This document shows, piece by piece, positions 1 to 7,501 of a stretch of 63,965 nucleotides of DNA. Both the position numbers and the translations under genes were made by a program. The stretch spans positions 1 to 63,965 of the IMG/VR virus record IMGVR_UViG_3300033145_000191. One strand, written 5' to 3'. Origin of the DNA: a virus. Each line of letters opens with the position of its first letter. The stretch's first letter is position 1. The notes under the pieces were generated by a model. That model searched no databases. It was not told where the DNA came from and saw only the letters and a list, made by a program, of their open reading frames with translations.

Positions 1-114
1 TCATCAGTTGCAGCCTTGAGACCGGCGTGAATGGTTTCACGCTCCTTGACGCCTTGTGCACTTTGCTCTTTCGACAACTTATAGATTCCGATAAGACCAA
101 GATTCGGATTCCAG
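1..114. repeat. Direct terminal repeat (circular-contig overlap, left copy)
   Basis: Bases 1-114 are identical to 63852-63965. An exact repeat confined to the two contig ends is the usual signature of a circular or circularly permuted genome assembled as a line. The interrupted minus-strand gene reads cleanly through the join, which supports circular closure rather than a physical terminal repeat. Confidence 0.95.
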
Positions 115-254
115 CCATCGATAAGCGCCCCAGCGAGTTGCTTTCGGTCATTCGCGTCAGCGAATGGATTTCCAACACGCGACACATTGTCCGCGCTGAA
201 AGCATGCACGCGGGCCAGTTGCATCATCGGTAAGTTCGTAGAAGAACTGTCCAT
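1..254 (-). CDS. N-terminal part of a 338-aa protein of unknown function that spans the contig junction
   Basis: This is the 5' part of a minus-strand gene whose remainder lies at 63089-63851. The start ATG is at 254, preceded on the minus strand by AGGAG with 7 bases of spacing. Joined across the circle, the frame is 1,017 bases with no break. The N-terminus begins MDSSSTNLPMMQLARVHAFS and contains GNPFADANDRKQLAGALIDG. I recognise no family. Codon composition is distinctly GC-richer than in most of the genome, as in the capsid and ParB-like genes, which may mean high expression. Confidence 0.85.
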   Translation of the reverse strand, partial: MDSSSTNLPMMQLARVHAFSADNVSRVGNPFADANDRKQLAGALIDGWNPNLGLIGIYKLSKEQSAQGVKERETIHAGLKAATD

Positions 255-294
255 GATTTCGCTCCTGTCTACCCTAACGGGCACTAACTTGGGC

Positions 295-307
295 GACAAG
301 GCGGCAA
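295..307. repeat. 13-bp inverted repeat partner flanking the junction-spanning gene
   Basis: GACAAGGCGGCAA here is the exact reverse complement of TTGCCGCCTTGTC at 63051-63063. One copy lies upstream and one downstream of the 338-aa minus-strand gene. The function is unknown and chance is possible at this length. Confidence 0.5.
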
Positions 308-321
308 AGCGGGCCACGAAT

Positions 322-346
322 ATCAACACGCGGGACACTTGCGGCG
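322..346 (+). repeat. 25-bp inverted repeat, copy 1
   Basis: This 25-mer (ATCAACACGCGGGACACTTG followed by CGGCG) is the perfect reverse complement of 583-607. The pair brackets the 68-aa minus-strand gene at 360-566. A third, shorter copy with one mismatch in 19 lies at 62614-62632. In a transcript across the gene the two arms could pair around the whole reading frame. Confidence 0.9.
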
Positions 347-359
347 GTTAAGGTTTTGA

Positions 360-566
360 TTATCTTGGAGTGATAATGTCCTGGTAGTCACTCTCTAGCT
401 TGACTAGCACTCCTTCTACAGCGTGTAGTCTCTTGTGGGTTTTCATGTGCAGTTGTGCTATCTGAATGCGGGCACCAATGTTTATTTTTCCGCCCGATTC
501 CTGTTTCTGTAAGGCTATGAAGGCGTTCGTTGTCATGTGGTCGAGGTCTTTGAAGTAGTCAACCAT
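360..566 (-). CDS. Small protein of unknown function (68 aa)
   Basis: The reading frame starts MVDYFKDLDHMTTNAFIALQ and ends DIITPR. An in-frame upstream ATG at 590 exists, but the ATG at 566 has AGGAG 7 bases upstream and is chosen. The protein is predicted soluble and mostly helical, with a His/Lys-containing middle. No family is recognised. The gene sits between the two arms of a 25-bp inverted repeat and shares the minus orientation of the junction-spanning gene, with which it may be co-transcribed. Confidence 0.7.
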   Translation of the reverse strand: MVDYFKDLDHMTTNAFIALQKQESGGKINIGARIQIAQLHMKTHKRLHAVEGVLVKLESDYQDIITPR

Positions 567-582
567 ATAATACTCCTGTTCT

Positions 583-607
583 CGCCGCAAGTGTCCCGCG
601 TGTTGAT
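583..607 (-). repeat. 25-bp inverted repeat, copy 2
   Basis: This is the exact reverse complement of 322-346. On the minus strand it lies immediately upstream of the AGGAG site of the 360-566 gene, so it would be in that gene's 5' leader. Confidence 0.9.
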
Positions 608-941
608 CGTGGTGTGCAGACTCTACCTTTCCCGCGAGACTTCACATATAGAAGTCTTTATATCTTTATTAACTCGCGTTCAGTCTTATCGTCAACGTCA
701 CCCCATCCACATTACCTAAGACTAGCCCACTGTTTGAGCATGGTAATGTCCTGTCTCTAACGTCAACTATCACACCGTCATATTGTATTGACAGTCCGTC
801 CGCCGTATCGGCTAGACGGTAGTCCGTGTGAATGTTCTATGAACACCACACCACATGCTATTGGATTACTACTTCCATTCCTGCTACCTACTACTACGGA
901 AATAGATTTTCAAAAGTCAAATGACATAAACTGCTGCTACT

Positions 942-987
942 AAAGGACTTATGACATGCCTGTATGTATACGCGCCATAAGTCCTTT
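942..987. promoter_or_regulatory. Inverted repeat operator candidate, 12-bp arms
   Basis: AAAGGACTTATG at 942-953 and CATAAGTCCTTT at 976-987 are perfect reverse complements separated by 22 bases. The right arm continues as CATAAGTCCTTTGAC and is followed 7 bases later by ACTTATAG. The same arrangement occurs from 1112, and a near copy occurs on the minus strand at 35787-35758. It is probably a regulator binding site or part of a phage promoter. Confidence 0.65.
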
Positions 988-1078
988 GACAGTAACAACT
1001 TATAGCGGCGATATTTTTTTCAAGTATTTTGGATACTAAAATCATTCCGTGTATTGCCATAACCCGTTTCATACCAAC

Positions 1079-1118
1079 GACTTACGACGTTGCTACACAT
1101 CTAGCAACGTCGTAAGTC
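1079..1118. promoter_or_regulatory. Perfect 17-bp palindrome with 6-base loop, operator candidate
   Basis: GACTTACGACGTTGCTA at 1079-1095 is the exact reverse complement of 1102-1118, with loop CACATC. The right arm leads into CGTAAGTCCTTTGAC, then ACTTATAT 7 bases later, repeating the element at 976. It lies just upstream of the -35 box at 1145, a position suited to a repressor or activator. There is no T-tract, so a terminator is unlikely. Confidence 0.75.
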
Positions 1119-1144
1119 CTTTGACCATATAGACTTATATTTCG

Positions 1145-1173
1145 TGGACATGCTCCATTAATGATGTTATACT
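1145..1173 (+). promoter_or_regulatory. Sigma70-like promoter for the small early operon
   Basis: TGGACA (1145-1150), a 17-base spacer, then TATACT (1168-1173). Both hexamers are one base from consensus and the spacing is optimal. Transcription would begin near 1180 and run through the four small genes to the hairpin at 2168-2197. It should be readable by host RNA polymerase at the start of infection. Confidence 0.7.
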
Positions 1174-1277
1174 AAGGCCGGAATTGAGAACCGGATAGGG
1201 GCAGGGACACGATGTTAAATCTAGATATGAAAGGGTTGAAGATGTGTTACAGTCGTCTACTTTTAAGGAGTGTAGAA

Positions 1278-1421
1278 ATGAGTAAATGGTTAAGGTTAGG
1301 TTTGAGAATAGATAGAATTGAAAGATTGTATAATGTTGGAATTATCACACGTGTTGAACTGTGGTGGTATCGACTCAAGTGGATATGTCTAACAATACTT
1401 TGGAGAGGGAAAGGAGTGTAG
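1278..1421 (+). CDS. Small basic protein of unknown function (47 aa)
   Basis: Begins MSKWLRLGLRIDRIERLYNV and is rich in Trp, Leu and Arg. AAGGAG lies 7 bases before the ATG at 1278. The frame stays open back to an ATG at 1212, which has a weaker site and would add 22 residues. It is the first gene of an early-type operon, and the next gene starts 2 bases after its stop. Short basic first genes in phages are often host-takeover proteins, but nothing here proves that. Confidence 0.6.
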   Translation: MSKWLRLGLRIDRIERLYNVGIITRVELWWYRLKWICLTILWRGKGV

Positions 1422-1423
1422 AT

Positions 1424-1669
1424 ATGTTAGGATTAAGTGTTGAGCGTATGGAGTCATGTAATGACTATCGTGTTGGTGATCATGTAATGGTAACCAACGG
1501 TATAAGTGAGGATGTCCCCATATATGTAATTACAAAAGTGAGGACATTTAATGGTCACAATTCGTATTATCTAACATATGTATGTGCTAACGGGCAACGT
1601 TACTATCGATGGGTCGGTGGTAATGACATATATGCTAAGGTAACACTAATAGATAGTGAAAGGATATAG
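1424..1669 (+). CDS. Small protein of unknown function (81 aa)
   Basis: Starts MLGLSVERMESCNDYRVGDH. An AAAGGAG site overlaps the end of the preceding gene, so the two are probably coupled. The short beta-rich pattern (YRVGDHVMVTNG, VPIYVITKVR, YYLTYVCANGQRYYRW) resembles a small SH3-like barrel of about 60 residues. That is a reading of residue pattern only. No family assignment. Confidence 0.65.
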   Translation: MLGLSVERMESCNDYRVGDHVMVTNGISEDVPIYVITKVRTFNGHNSYYLTYVCANGQRYYRWVGGNDIYAKVTLIDSERI

Positions 1670-1671
1670 AT

Positions 1672-1893
1672 ATGAAAGTAATAACAGATGAATATGCGTG
1701 GTTAGATGACCCGATGAATCATGAATATGCAGATAAGTATGCAAGATACATCACTGAACATCTAAAACTGAAAGGAGGTATAAGTGAAGAACATCAGATG
1801 AATATACTTGTGAAGTATGCCAACAAAGTAACTAGGTTTGGACTTATCTCGATGCGTGCTCTGCCAATGAAAAAGGAGTATCAACATGCGTAA
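1672..1893 (+). CDS. Small protein of unknown function (73 aa)
   Basis: Starts MKVITDEYAWLDDPMNHEYA and follows the previous stop by 2 bases, with AAAGGA upstream. It is mixed acidic and basic and probably helical in its second half. It overlaps the next gene by 8 bases. Third gene of the early operon; no family recognised. Confidence 0.6.
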   Translation: MKVITDEYAWLDDPMNHEYADKYARYITEHLKLKGGISEEHQMNILVKYANKVTRFGLISMRALPMKKEYQHA

Positions 1894-2161
1894 GTATGAA
1901 CAAGCAAAAGGCGTTAGTCGAATACTCATGTCAGATATGGACACGGTAGCAAATCTCAGTCGCACATGGCGTGGACGAAAGGTGTTGCGTGCAATTAAAC
2001 ATAATTGGAAACGTAACAGAACTTCAAGTCTACCCGCGTCCATGCCACGGGTATCGTATCAAACTAGATATGTAGACTTCATCGATGCCGACGGAAAACG
2101 GATACGCGGTCGGTTCTACATATCAAGAGATAAACGATACATCCGAGCAAAACGTAGTTAA
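1886..2161 (+). CDS. Small very basic protein of unknown function (91 aa)
   Basis: Starts MRKYEQAKGVSRILMSDMDT, with AAAAAGGAG 7 bases upstream inside the preceding gene. The second half is strongly Arg/Lys-rich (RTWRGRKVLRAIKHNWKRNR and KRIRGRFYISRDKRYIRAKR), which suggests nucleic-acid binding. It is the last gene before the hairpin at 2168-2197. No family recognised. Confidence 0.65.
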   Translation: MRKYEQAKGVSRILMSDMDTVANLSRTWRGRKVLRAIKHNWKRNRTSSLPASMPRVSYQTRYVDFIDADGKRIRGRFYISRDKRYIRAKRS

Positions 2162-2167
2162 ATGTAG

Positions 2168-2197
2168 GATACTCCATCTGATGCTAGGTGGAGTATC
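2168..2197 (+). terminator. Hairpin after the early operon
   Basis: GATACTCCATC (2168-2178) pairs with GGTGGAGTATC (2187-2197), an 11-bp stem with one T-G wobble and an 8-base loop. It starts 6 bases after the last early gene's stop. Only a weak T-run follows, so termination may be partial or the hairpin may stabilise the mRNA 3' end. Confidence 0.6.
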
Positions 2198-2375
2198 TTA
2201 TGGTTATATACGTGGAGAGGTCTACACGGGTGGGTTATCTACATGAATGAAGATGAATATATGTGTAAGTATCGCTTTACCCTCGCTACTGTGTGAACTC
2301 TTAAAAAAAATTTATAGGGTGGGTTATTTAGACACTTGATTTCAAAATCTCGCCAAAAGAAATAATGATTTACTA

Positions 2376-2404
2376 CTTAAAAAATCATTAAAAATCCCGT
2401 AAAG
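2376..2404 (+). promoter_or_regulatory. Conserved two-part upstream element, copy 1 (before the virion operon)
   Basis: CTTAAAAAATCA, four variable bases, then AAATCCCGTAAAG. The same 25 defined bases with the same 4-base gap recur at 35930-35958, upstream of the ParB-like gene. Each is followed by a TTrTAT-like hexamer. The rest of the AT-rich 2198-2460 leader shows no gene. A phage-specific or sigma-factor-specific promoter is the likeliest reading. Confidence 0.65.
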
Positions 2405-2460
2405 GGTTGTATAGGAATTGTGTTTTTGATTAAAAAATCTGTCCAAATTCTGGAATCACC

Positions 2461-3033
2461 ATGAAAAATGACGCTAAAATTAAGAAGTGTGCAGAAGATT
2501 CTCCAAATCGCTGCCAACACACAAGACCCTTGTATGGGCAATGTCCAAATGAATCTGTCTGCCTCCCCAATGGACAGTATGGCACTAGGTGTCTTGCCCA
2601 TGGTGGCAACAGACAAATTGCGTCTGCTGAGCAAAAAGCCACACGGATTTATAACATCAGTATTGTTAAATACCAAAAACGACTTGAAGAACATTCAGCT
2701 AATAAGAATCTTAAATCCCTCCGCGAAGATATCGGTATCTTGCGTCTTTTACTTGAAACACGTTTGAATAGAATTAAAGATGATACCGATTTACTGATTC
2801 AATCCTCAGCAATTTCTGATCTTGTTTTGAAAATTGAAAGACTTGTTCTTTCTTGCAATAAGCTTGAAGGTAGTATGAAAAAGCTTGTCGACAAGGCTGC
2901 TATTATTCAATTTGCTAGTGAGATTATTGAAGTGATTGGCAACATCCTTGAAGGTAAAGAGGATTTGATAGAGAAAATTGCCGATGGTATTATCGGTGCA
3001 CTCGGAAGAATGGGAGATGATGAGGATATTTAA
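2461..3033 (+). CDS. Putative terminase small subunit (zinc-knuckle, HGG type)
   Basis: A 190-aa protein directly before the large terminase. The N-terminal third has spaced cysteines ending in TRCLAHGGNRQ. The CxxHGG signature is common in phage proteins encoded just before large terminases and annotated as small subunits. The remainder is helical and Leu/Ile/Lys-rich, as expected for an oligomerising domain. It would recognise DNA and dock the packaging ATPase. The start at 2461 lacks a strong ribosome binding site, so the exact start is less sure. The next gene begins 2 bases after the stop. Confidence 0.6.
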   Translation: MKNDAKIKKCAEDSPNRCQHTRPLYGQCPNESVCLPNGQYGTRCLAHGGNRQIASAEQKATRIYNISIVKYQKRLEEHSANKNLKSLREDIGILRLLLETRLNRIKDDTDLLIQSSAISDLVLKIERLVLSCNKLEGSMKKLVDKAAIIQFASEIIEVIGNILEGKEDLIEKIADGIIGALGRMGDDEDI

Positions 3034-3035
3034 TA

Positions 3036-4697
3036 ATGGAACACAAATTATTAACGGCACTTCGCGAGCGTGTCACTGCTGGTCTCAAACGTAAAACTAT
3101 AACAACTTGCAGCAAGTGGTCAAAAGCGTATCGTATTATGGGTAAACCGTTTCCTGGTCCGTGGACAAACAAGTGGCACCCATGGACTGATGAAATGATG
3201 GACTGTAAATCTGAACTAATGGTTGGTGAAAAGGCCGCTCAGATGGCCTATACTGAAGTTTGTTTGAATAAAACGTTCTTTAATATCGACGTAAAAGCGG
3301 AAAGTGTCTTATATGTGTTACCGGCATCTAAGCCGGATGCTCATGACTTTTCTACAGGGCGTTTTGATCCTGCACTTGAAGCTAGTCCTCATTTACAGCA
3401 GATGTTTACTGATGTTCAGAATATTGGACATAAACGTGCAGGTAACGCAAACCTTTATATTCGCGGGTCGCGCTCACGAAGTCAATTAAAGTCGATTCCC
3501 GTGCCTAATATGGTATTTGATGAAGTTGATGAAATGGCACAGGATAATATTCCACTTGCCTTTGAGCGTGCTGCAGGTCAAGTTAGTAAACAGATACTAA
3601 TGATTTCGACGCCTACTGTAGATAATTACGGTATCGATAAATATTATCAAAACACAACACAAGAGCACTTTTTCTTTAGATGTATGAAATGTGGAAAATT
3701 AACAGAGCTTATATTCCCTGAATGTCTTGTTATTACAGCTGAGGATATTACTGATAAAAATATTGCTAATTCTTATATTAAGTGTAAAGAGTGTGATGGT
3801 AAAATCCCACATACTGATAAGTGGAAATGGTTTGAAAGTGGTCTTTGGGTTCCGAAATATACTGATAGAGAATCAAGAGGATTTCATATCAACCAATTAT
3901 ATTCATCTGCTGTTGCGGGTCGCCCATCTGAACTTGCTAGGGGGTATTTAAAATCACTGACGAATCCAGCAGATGAACAAGAATTTTTTAATTCAAAACT
4001 TGGAGAAGTTCATATTGTAGATGGCGCAGCTGTCACTGATATTGAAATCGAAGAATGTATCGGTAATCATATCATGATAAATAGTAAGAAAGCTGTTAAG
4101 ATGGTTACAATAGGAATTGATGTTGGTAAGTGGCTTCATTATGAGATTGATGAGTGGACTATTACACCAATACCCGGTATTCCTGACCTTGCACTTAGTT
4201 CTACATGTAAGGTTCTAAAAGCCGGAAAAGTAATTACATTTAATGAAATCATTCAGCTTCTTAGAGTTTTTGAAATAACAGCAGGTGTTATTGATGCTAA
4301 TCCTGAGTATCGAAAAGCTTTGGAGCTTTGTCGGGCGTGTCAAGGAATGATGCGCATGTGTTATTACAGTTCAAGTAATACTAGTAAAAATATTGTTGTT
4401 CATGATGATAAAGAATTTACTATTACTGTAGATAGAACAGCATGGATGGATGTTGGACTTGGTAGATTTCATAATCGAACAATTACGCTGCCTATTAATA
4501 TTCCATTTGAGTATAAAAAGCACGTAAAAGCACCTATTCGAATTTATGAAAAAGATAAGAACGGAAATCCTATTGGTCGTTATGTGACAAAGGATAATGT
4601 GCAAGATCATCATGCACACGCTCGAACCTATGCTGAAATTGCCTTAGAAGTAGGTGCTAGCTTTGGTATGCATGAAGATTTATCAGGTATCATATAA
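3036..4697 (+). CDS. Terminase large subunit, GpA-like
   Basis: A 553-aa packaging motor. The N-terminal ATPase region has a degenerate phosphate-binding stretch near residue 65 (GEKAAQMAYTEV), a Walker B motif VFDEVDEM near 165 and a coupling motif ISTPT near 195. A CxxC...CxxC zinc ribbon (CMKCGK, CKECDG) follows at about 215-255. The C-terminal nuclease domain shows IGIDVGKW, VIDANPEY and a terminal DHHAHARTY, matching the metal-binding acids of the GpA-type nuclease. It cuts concatemers and drives DNA into the prohead with the small subunit and portal. Length is typical of the family. Confidence 0.88.
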   Translation: MEHKLLTALRERVTAGLKRKTITTCSKWSKAYRIMGKPFPGPWTNKWHPWTDEMMDCKSELMVGEKAAQMAYTEVCLNKTFFNIDVKAESVLYVLPASKPDAHDFSTGRFDPALEASPHLQQMFTDVQNIGHKRAGNANLYIRGSRSRSQLKSIPVPNMVFDEVDEMAQDNIPLAFERAAGQVSKQILMISTPTVDNYGIDKYYQNTTQEHFFFRCMKCGKLTELIFPECLVITAEDITDKNIANSYIKCKECDGKIPHTDKWKWFESGLWVPKYTDRESRGFHINQLYSSAVAGRPSELARGYLKSLTNPADEQEFFNSKLGEVHIVDGAAVTDIEIEECIGNHIMINSKKAVKMVTIGIDVGKWLHYEIDEWTITPIPGIPDLALSSTCKVLKAGKVITFNEIIQLLRVFEITAGVIDANPEYRKALELCRACQGMMRMCYYSSSNTSKNIVVHDDKEFTITVDRTAWMDVGLGRFHNRTITLPINIPFEYKKHVKAPIRIYEKDKNGNPIGRYVTKDNVQDHHAHARTYAEIALEVGASFGMHEDLSGII

Positions 4698-4716
4698 TTC
4701 AGAGAGGACTGTTTAG

Positions 4717-6411
4717 ATGAAAGTTAATGAAATTGTTCATCCGGATTATGATGCCATGTCTTCAAAGTGGACAAAGTATCGCTATACATTTGCTGGTGGA
4801 TCTGATTTTATCAACAAATATTTGAAAAGTTTAAGCACCCGAGAAGAAACTGCTGACTTTTCAACTCGTAAAGAAATTTCTTACTGTCCGGCCCATGCCA
4901 AATCATCGATTATGGAAATCAAAAATGCTATCTTTCAGCGGATGGTAGACATCACGCGTGAAGGTGGCTCAAAAACATATCAAGAGGCTATTCGAGGTAA
5001 TATGCGCGGTGTTGACCGCGCCGGTAACAATATGAATGGTTATATTGGACGGCTTATTTTGCCCGAACTACTTGCACTCGGTAAAATAGGTGTGTATATT
5101 GATCGTGCAGAAGGTATCGAGGATCTTACATTGGCTGATACTGTCGAGAAACATCCTTACCTTTATCGGTATCAGGCTGAAGCTATACGTGCATGGAGTT
5201 TTGATATTGAAAATAAGTTAGATTCATTGCTTTTACAGGACACTCGGGATGAAAAGGATGAAGATACCGGTCTTGTTGTTGGCACAGAGACTGTTTATCG
5301 TCTTTTGAAAAAGCAAGATGGTGTTGTAACTATTAAATTCTATGATGCTATAGGACAACCATTAATAGGTGAAGAATATACGCTTGGTATTTCTGAAATA
5401 CCATTTGTTATTTTTGAGATTTCCCAATCATTGCTAACAGATGTATCTGATTACCAAATTGCTCTTTTAAATCTTGCATCATCGGATATGAGTTATGCTT
5501 TGAAATCAAATTACCCGTTTTATACAGAACAATCTAGTCCATTAGCTAATCCATTCATTAAATCAGCTATGACCGGCGGCGTGAGCGGGTCTGAACCTGG
5601 TGAAGCGAGTGAAGCGGATACAGCTAAGCCTAAAGAGATAATTGTTGGGTCTACTGATGGGCGAAGTTATCCTAAAGGCACTGAACGCCCTGGGTTCATC
5701 CACCCGTCGCCGGAACCACTTCGTGTGAGTATGGAAAAACAGAAAGAATTGATTCAGGAAATCAGACAGCTTGTTAATCTTGCTGTTACTAACATTGTGC
5801 CGACCAGAGCATCTGCTGAGAGCAAGAAAATAGACATGGGCGGCCTTGAGGCGGGGCTTTCTTACATTGGTCTTGAACTTGAATATGGCGAACGTCAGAT
5901 TCAGGAAATCTGGTCAATGTATGAAGGAACTAGTGATATTGCAACAATCAATTACCCTGAACGTTATGATTTACGTTCAGATGAGGATCGACGAGTAGAA
6001 GCTGAAAAAGATTCAGAAATCATGGAAACTATTGCTTCTCCGACGTTTCAAAAGGTGATGGCTAAAAAGATTGTGAGAACAATGATTGGCCATCAAATAT
6101 CAAATGAAGAAATGGATAAAATTAATACTGAAATTGATTCTGCTCCATTTGTCGTTGTGCGCCGTAAAGATTATCTAGAGATTGACCTTGAAAATGGCCT
6201 TGTGAGTGCTGCTACTGCTAGTAGGGCTTGTGGTTATCCTGATGGGGAAGTAGAGATTGCTCAAAAAGAAAAGGCTAAAAGACTTGCAGTTATTAAAGAG
6301 TCTCAAGAATCTAGTGACCCTGCTTCCCGGGGTAATCCGGATGAGTCAGTAGATACACAAAGTGCTACTAATGAGAAAATTGTAAGTCAGGATGAAGATA
6401 ATAATGAGTAA
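4717..6411 (+). CDS. Portal protein (DUF4055-like)
   Basis: A 564-aa protein immediately after the terminase, the standard portal position and size. The N-terminal VHPDYDAMSSKWTKYRYTFA and the long mixed region resemble the DUF4055 portal family. The C-terminus is acidic and low-complexity. A dodecameric portal is the DNA channel and the docking site for terminase and head-completion proteins. GAGAGGACT precedes the ATG. Family identification is from general resemblance and order. Confidence 0.75.
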   Translation: MKVNEIVHPDYDAMSSKWTKYRYTFAGGSDFINKYLKSLSTREETADFSTRKEISYCPAHAKSSIMEIKNAIFQRMVDITREGGSKTYQEAIRGNMRGVDRAGNNMNGYIGRLILPELLALGKIGVYIDRAEGIEDLTLADTVEKHPYLYRYQAEAIRAWSFDIENKLDSLLLQDTRDEKDEDTGLVVGTETVYRLLKKQDGVVTIKFYDAIGQPLIGEEYTLGISEIPFVIFEISQSLLTDVSDYQIALLNLASSDMSYALKSNYPFYTEQSSPLANPFIKSAMTGGVSGSEPGEASEADTAKPKEIIVGSTDGRSYPKGTERPGFIHPSPEPLRVSMEKQKELIQEIRQLVNLAVTNIVPTRASAESKKIDMGGLEAGLSYIGLELEYGERQIQEIWSMYEGTSDIATINYPERYDLRSDEDRRVEAEKDSEIMETIASPTFQKVMAKKIVRTMIGHQISNEEMDKINTEIDSAPFVVVRRKDYLEIDLENGLVSAATASRACGYPDGEVEIAQKEKAKRLAVIKESQESSDPASRGNPDESVDTQSATNEKIVSQDEDNNE

Positions 6412-6472
6412 CAGTATTTATAGTCAAAAAAGCTGCATAAACACAGTTAGCGGCGGGGCAGGAGGTGGTTAA
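6404..6472 (+). CDS. Possible 22-aa peptide coupled to the next gene
   Basis: MSNSIYSQKSCINTVSGGAG plus GG, starting inside the portal gene's last codons. Its TAA overlaps the ATG of the next gene (TAATG), and the AGGAGG of that gene lies within its Gly tail. It could be a real micro-protein or a translational-coupling leader. Confidence 0.3.
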   Translation: MSNSIYSQKSCINTVSGGAGGG

Positions 6473-7191
6473 TGACCATTAGAAACTATTATTGGAATGG
6501 GTCAGCCGACAACGGGAACTGGATGGATGATACCAATTTCGAGCAAGAGGATGGTTCCCCTGTCGATGGTGACCCCACCTATGGCACAAATGATATGGGT
6601 CCGGGATGGGCATCTGGAGACCCAGCCGATCCGGGCAACACGGACAACGTCTTTTTCCTTGGAGCGAGGCTGTTAGGAACTAAGCTGGCAAACGGCCCCG
6701 CTGACAAGGAACGTAGGTGCCATGATTGCACGATGGACAAAGCATATGCCGACGCCGCAGGAACAAATCTTATTAATCCAAATAGTGGGTATGCTGTAGA
6801 GTATGCTGGCACGGTCATCGTTTATGGTGCGACGGACATCAAGGACGGCTTTATGAACGGGTGGGGAGATATTTACCTTCATGGCACAAGCAGTCTAAGT
6901 GTTGATGAGTCGTCAACAGTCGGTGATGTATACTTGTATGACGGAATACACAGTATTCCATATTCGTGTTCTGGTGCTTATGGCACAGTTTATTTGATGG
7001 ATGATGATGCGAAAGCCAATCCGCAAGGAGCGGCAGGTCTTCCTGACTACTGTATTGACTCGACGATTGTAATTCCGAGTGCTGGAAACGTAGCGATTGG
7101 ACAAGGGAATTATGGATTTGAGGCATCAATAGTTCCGACTCTTGATATTACAGCTGACAACCCACGCCGCAGTGGCGGTATTCCAATTTAA
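6472..7191 (+). CDS. Putative head decoration or fibre-like virion protein
   Basis: A 239-aa protein with an excellent AGGAGG site. It is Gly/Asp/Asn/Tyr-rich and beta-like, with repeated short strands (GTVIVYGATDIKDG, WGDIYLHGTSSLSVD, VGDVYLYDGIHSI), the pattern of a small beta-solenoid. It is more GC-rich than neighbouring genes, as the capsid gene is. Location between portal and scaffold suggests a capsid-associated or decoration protein, but no family is recognised. Confidence 0.55.
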   Translation: MTIRNYYWNGSADNGNWMDDTNFEQEDGSPVDGDPTYGTNDMGPGWASGDPADPGNTDNVFFLGARLLGTKLANGPADKERRCHDCTMDKAYADAAGTNLINPNSGYAVEYAGTVIVYGATDIKDGFMNGWGDIYLHGTSSLSVDESSTVGDVYLYDGIHSIPYSCSGAYGTVYLMDDDAKANPQGAAGLPDYCIDSTIVIPSAGNVAIGQGNYGFEASIVPTLDITADNPRRSGGIPI

Positions 7192-7201
7192 GGAGAAGCA
7201 A

Positions 7202-7501
7202 ATGGATATACCTTTTAGACCTATTGCAGAATGGGAAGAAGGTCGACACGATCTTGTAGATACTGCAGAAAGTCTTTTGACGTTTAATAATTCTCATCAA
7301 AGAATTGATTTATGGCTTGATACTGGTGGCACAACAATTCATGTAAGTATTAATCCATCGCTGTCATGTGATGATACAAAACCGAAACTTAGTGCTGACA
7401 TGGGTGTGCATCCTATTGTTAGTGGTGAAGGGATTGTTGCAATCAGGTTCTACTCGCCGAGTAACCTGACAGCTGAAGCAGTTAATTATAGGGCAAAATA
7501 G
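7202..7501 (+). CDS. Virion-module protein of unknown function (99 aa)
   Basis: Starts MDIPFRPIAEWEEGRHDLVD at the ATG behind TTAAGGAG. An upstream in-frame start at 7142 would overlap the previous gene and lacks such a site. The stop overlaps the GTG start of the next gene by one base, so the two are probably made together. Predicted compact and beta-rich. No family recognised. Confidence 0.6.
   Translation: MDIPFRPIAEWEEGRHDLVDTAESLLTFNNSHQRIDLWLDTGGTTIHVSINPSLSCDDTKPKLSADMGVHPIVSGEGIVAIRFYSPSNLTAEAVNYRAK

Larger units (their letters stand above)
608..1277. other. Divergent control region between minus- and plus-strand early genes
   Basis: About 670 bases without a convincing gene. It contains a compound hairpin at 796-819 (CCGTC/GACGG outside GCCG/CGGC), a 12-bp inverted repeat at 942-987, a 17-bp palindrome at 1079-1118 and a good sigma70-like promoter at 1145-1173. 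A minus-strand promoter for the 566 and 254 genes must also lie here. A TTGACG followed about 18 bases later by TAATAA on the minus strand around 660-695 is a weak candidate. Confidence 0.7.

Noticed and set aside
1-114. Physical direct terminal repeat of the virion DNA
   Set aside because: The length is typical of assembler overlap at circular closure, a gene crosses it without interruption, and it is in coding sequence. A true terminal repeat cannot be excluded without read-depth data but is not favoured.
27-233. Plus-strand frame at the left end
   Set aside because: Complement of the junction-spanning minus-strand gene, which has a better start site and natural composition.
2377-2694. Minus-strand frames opposite the small terminase
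   Set aside because: They lie antisense to a better-supported gene, lack ribosome binding sites and have no natural residue pattern.
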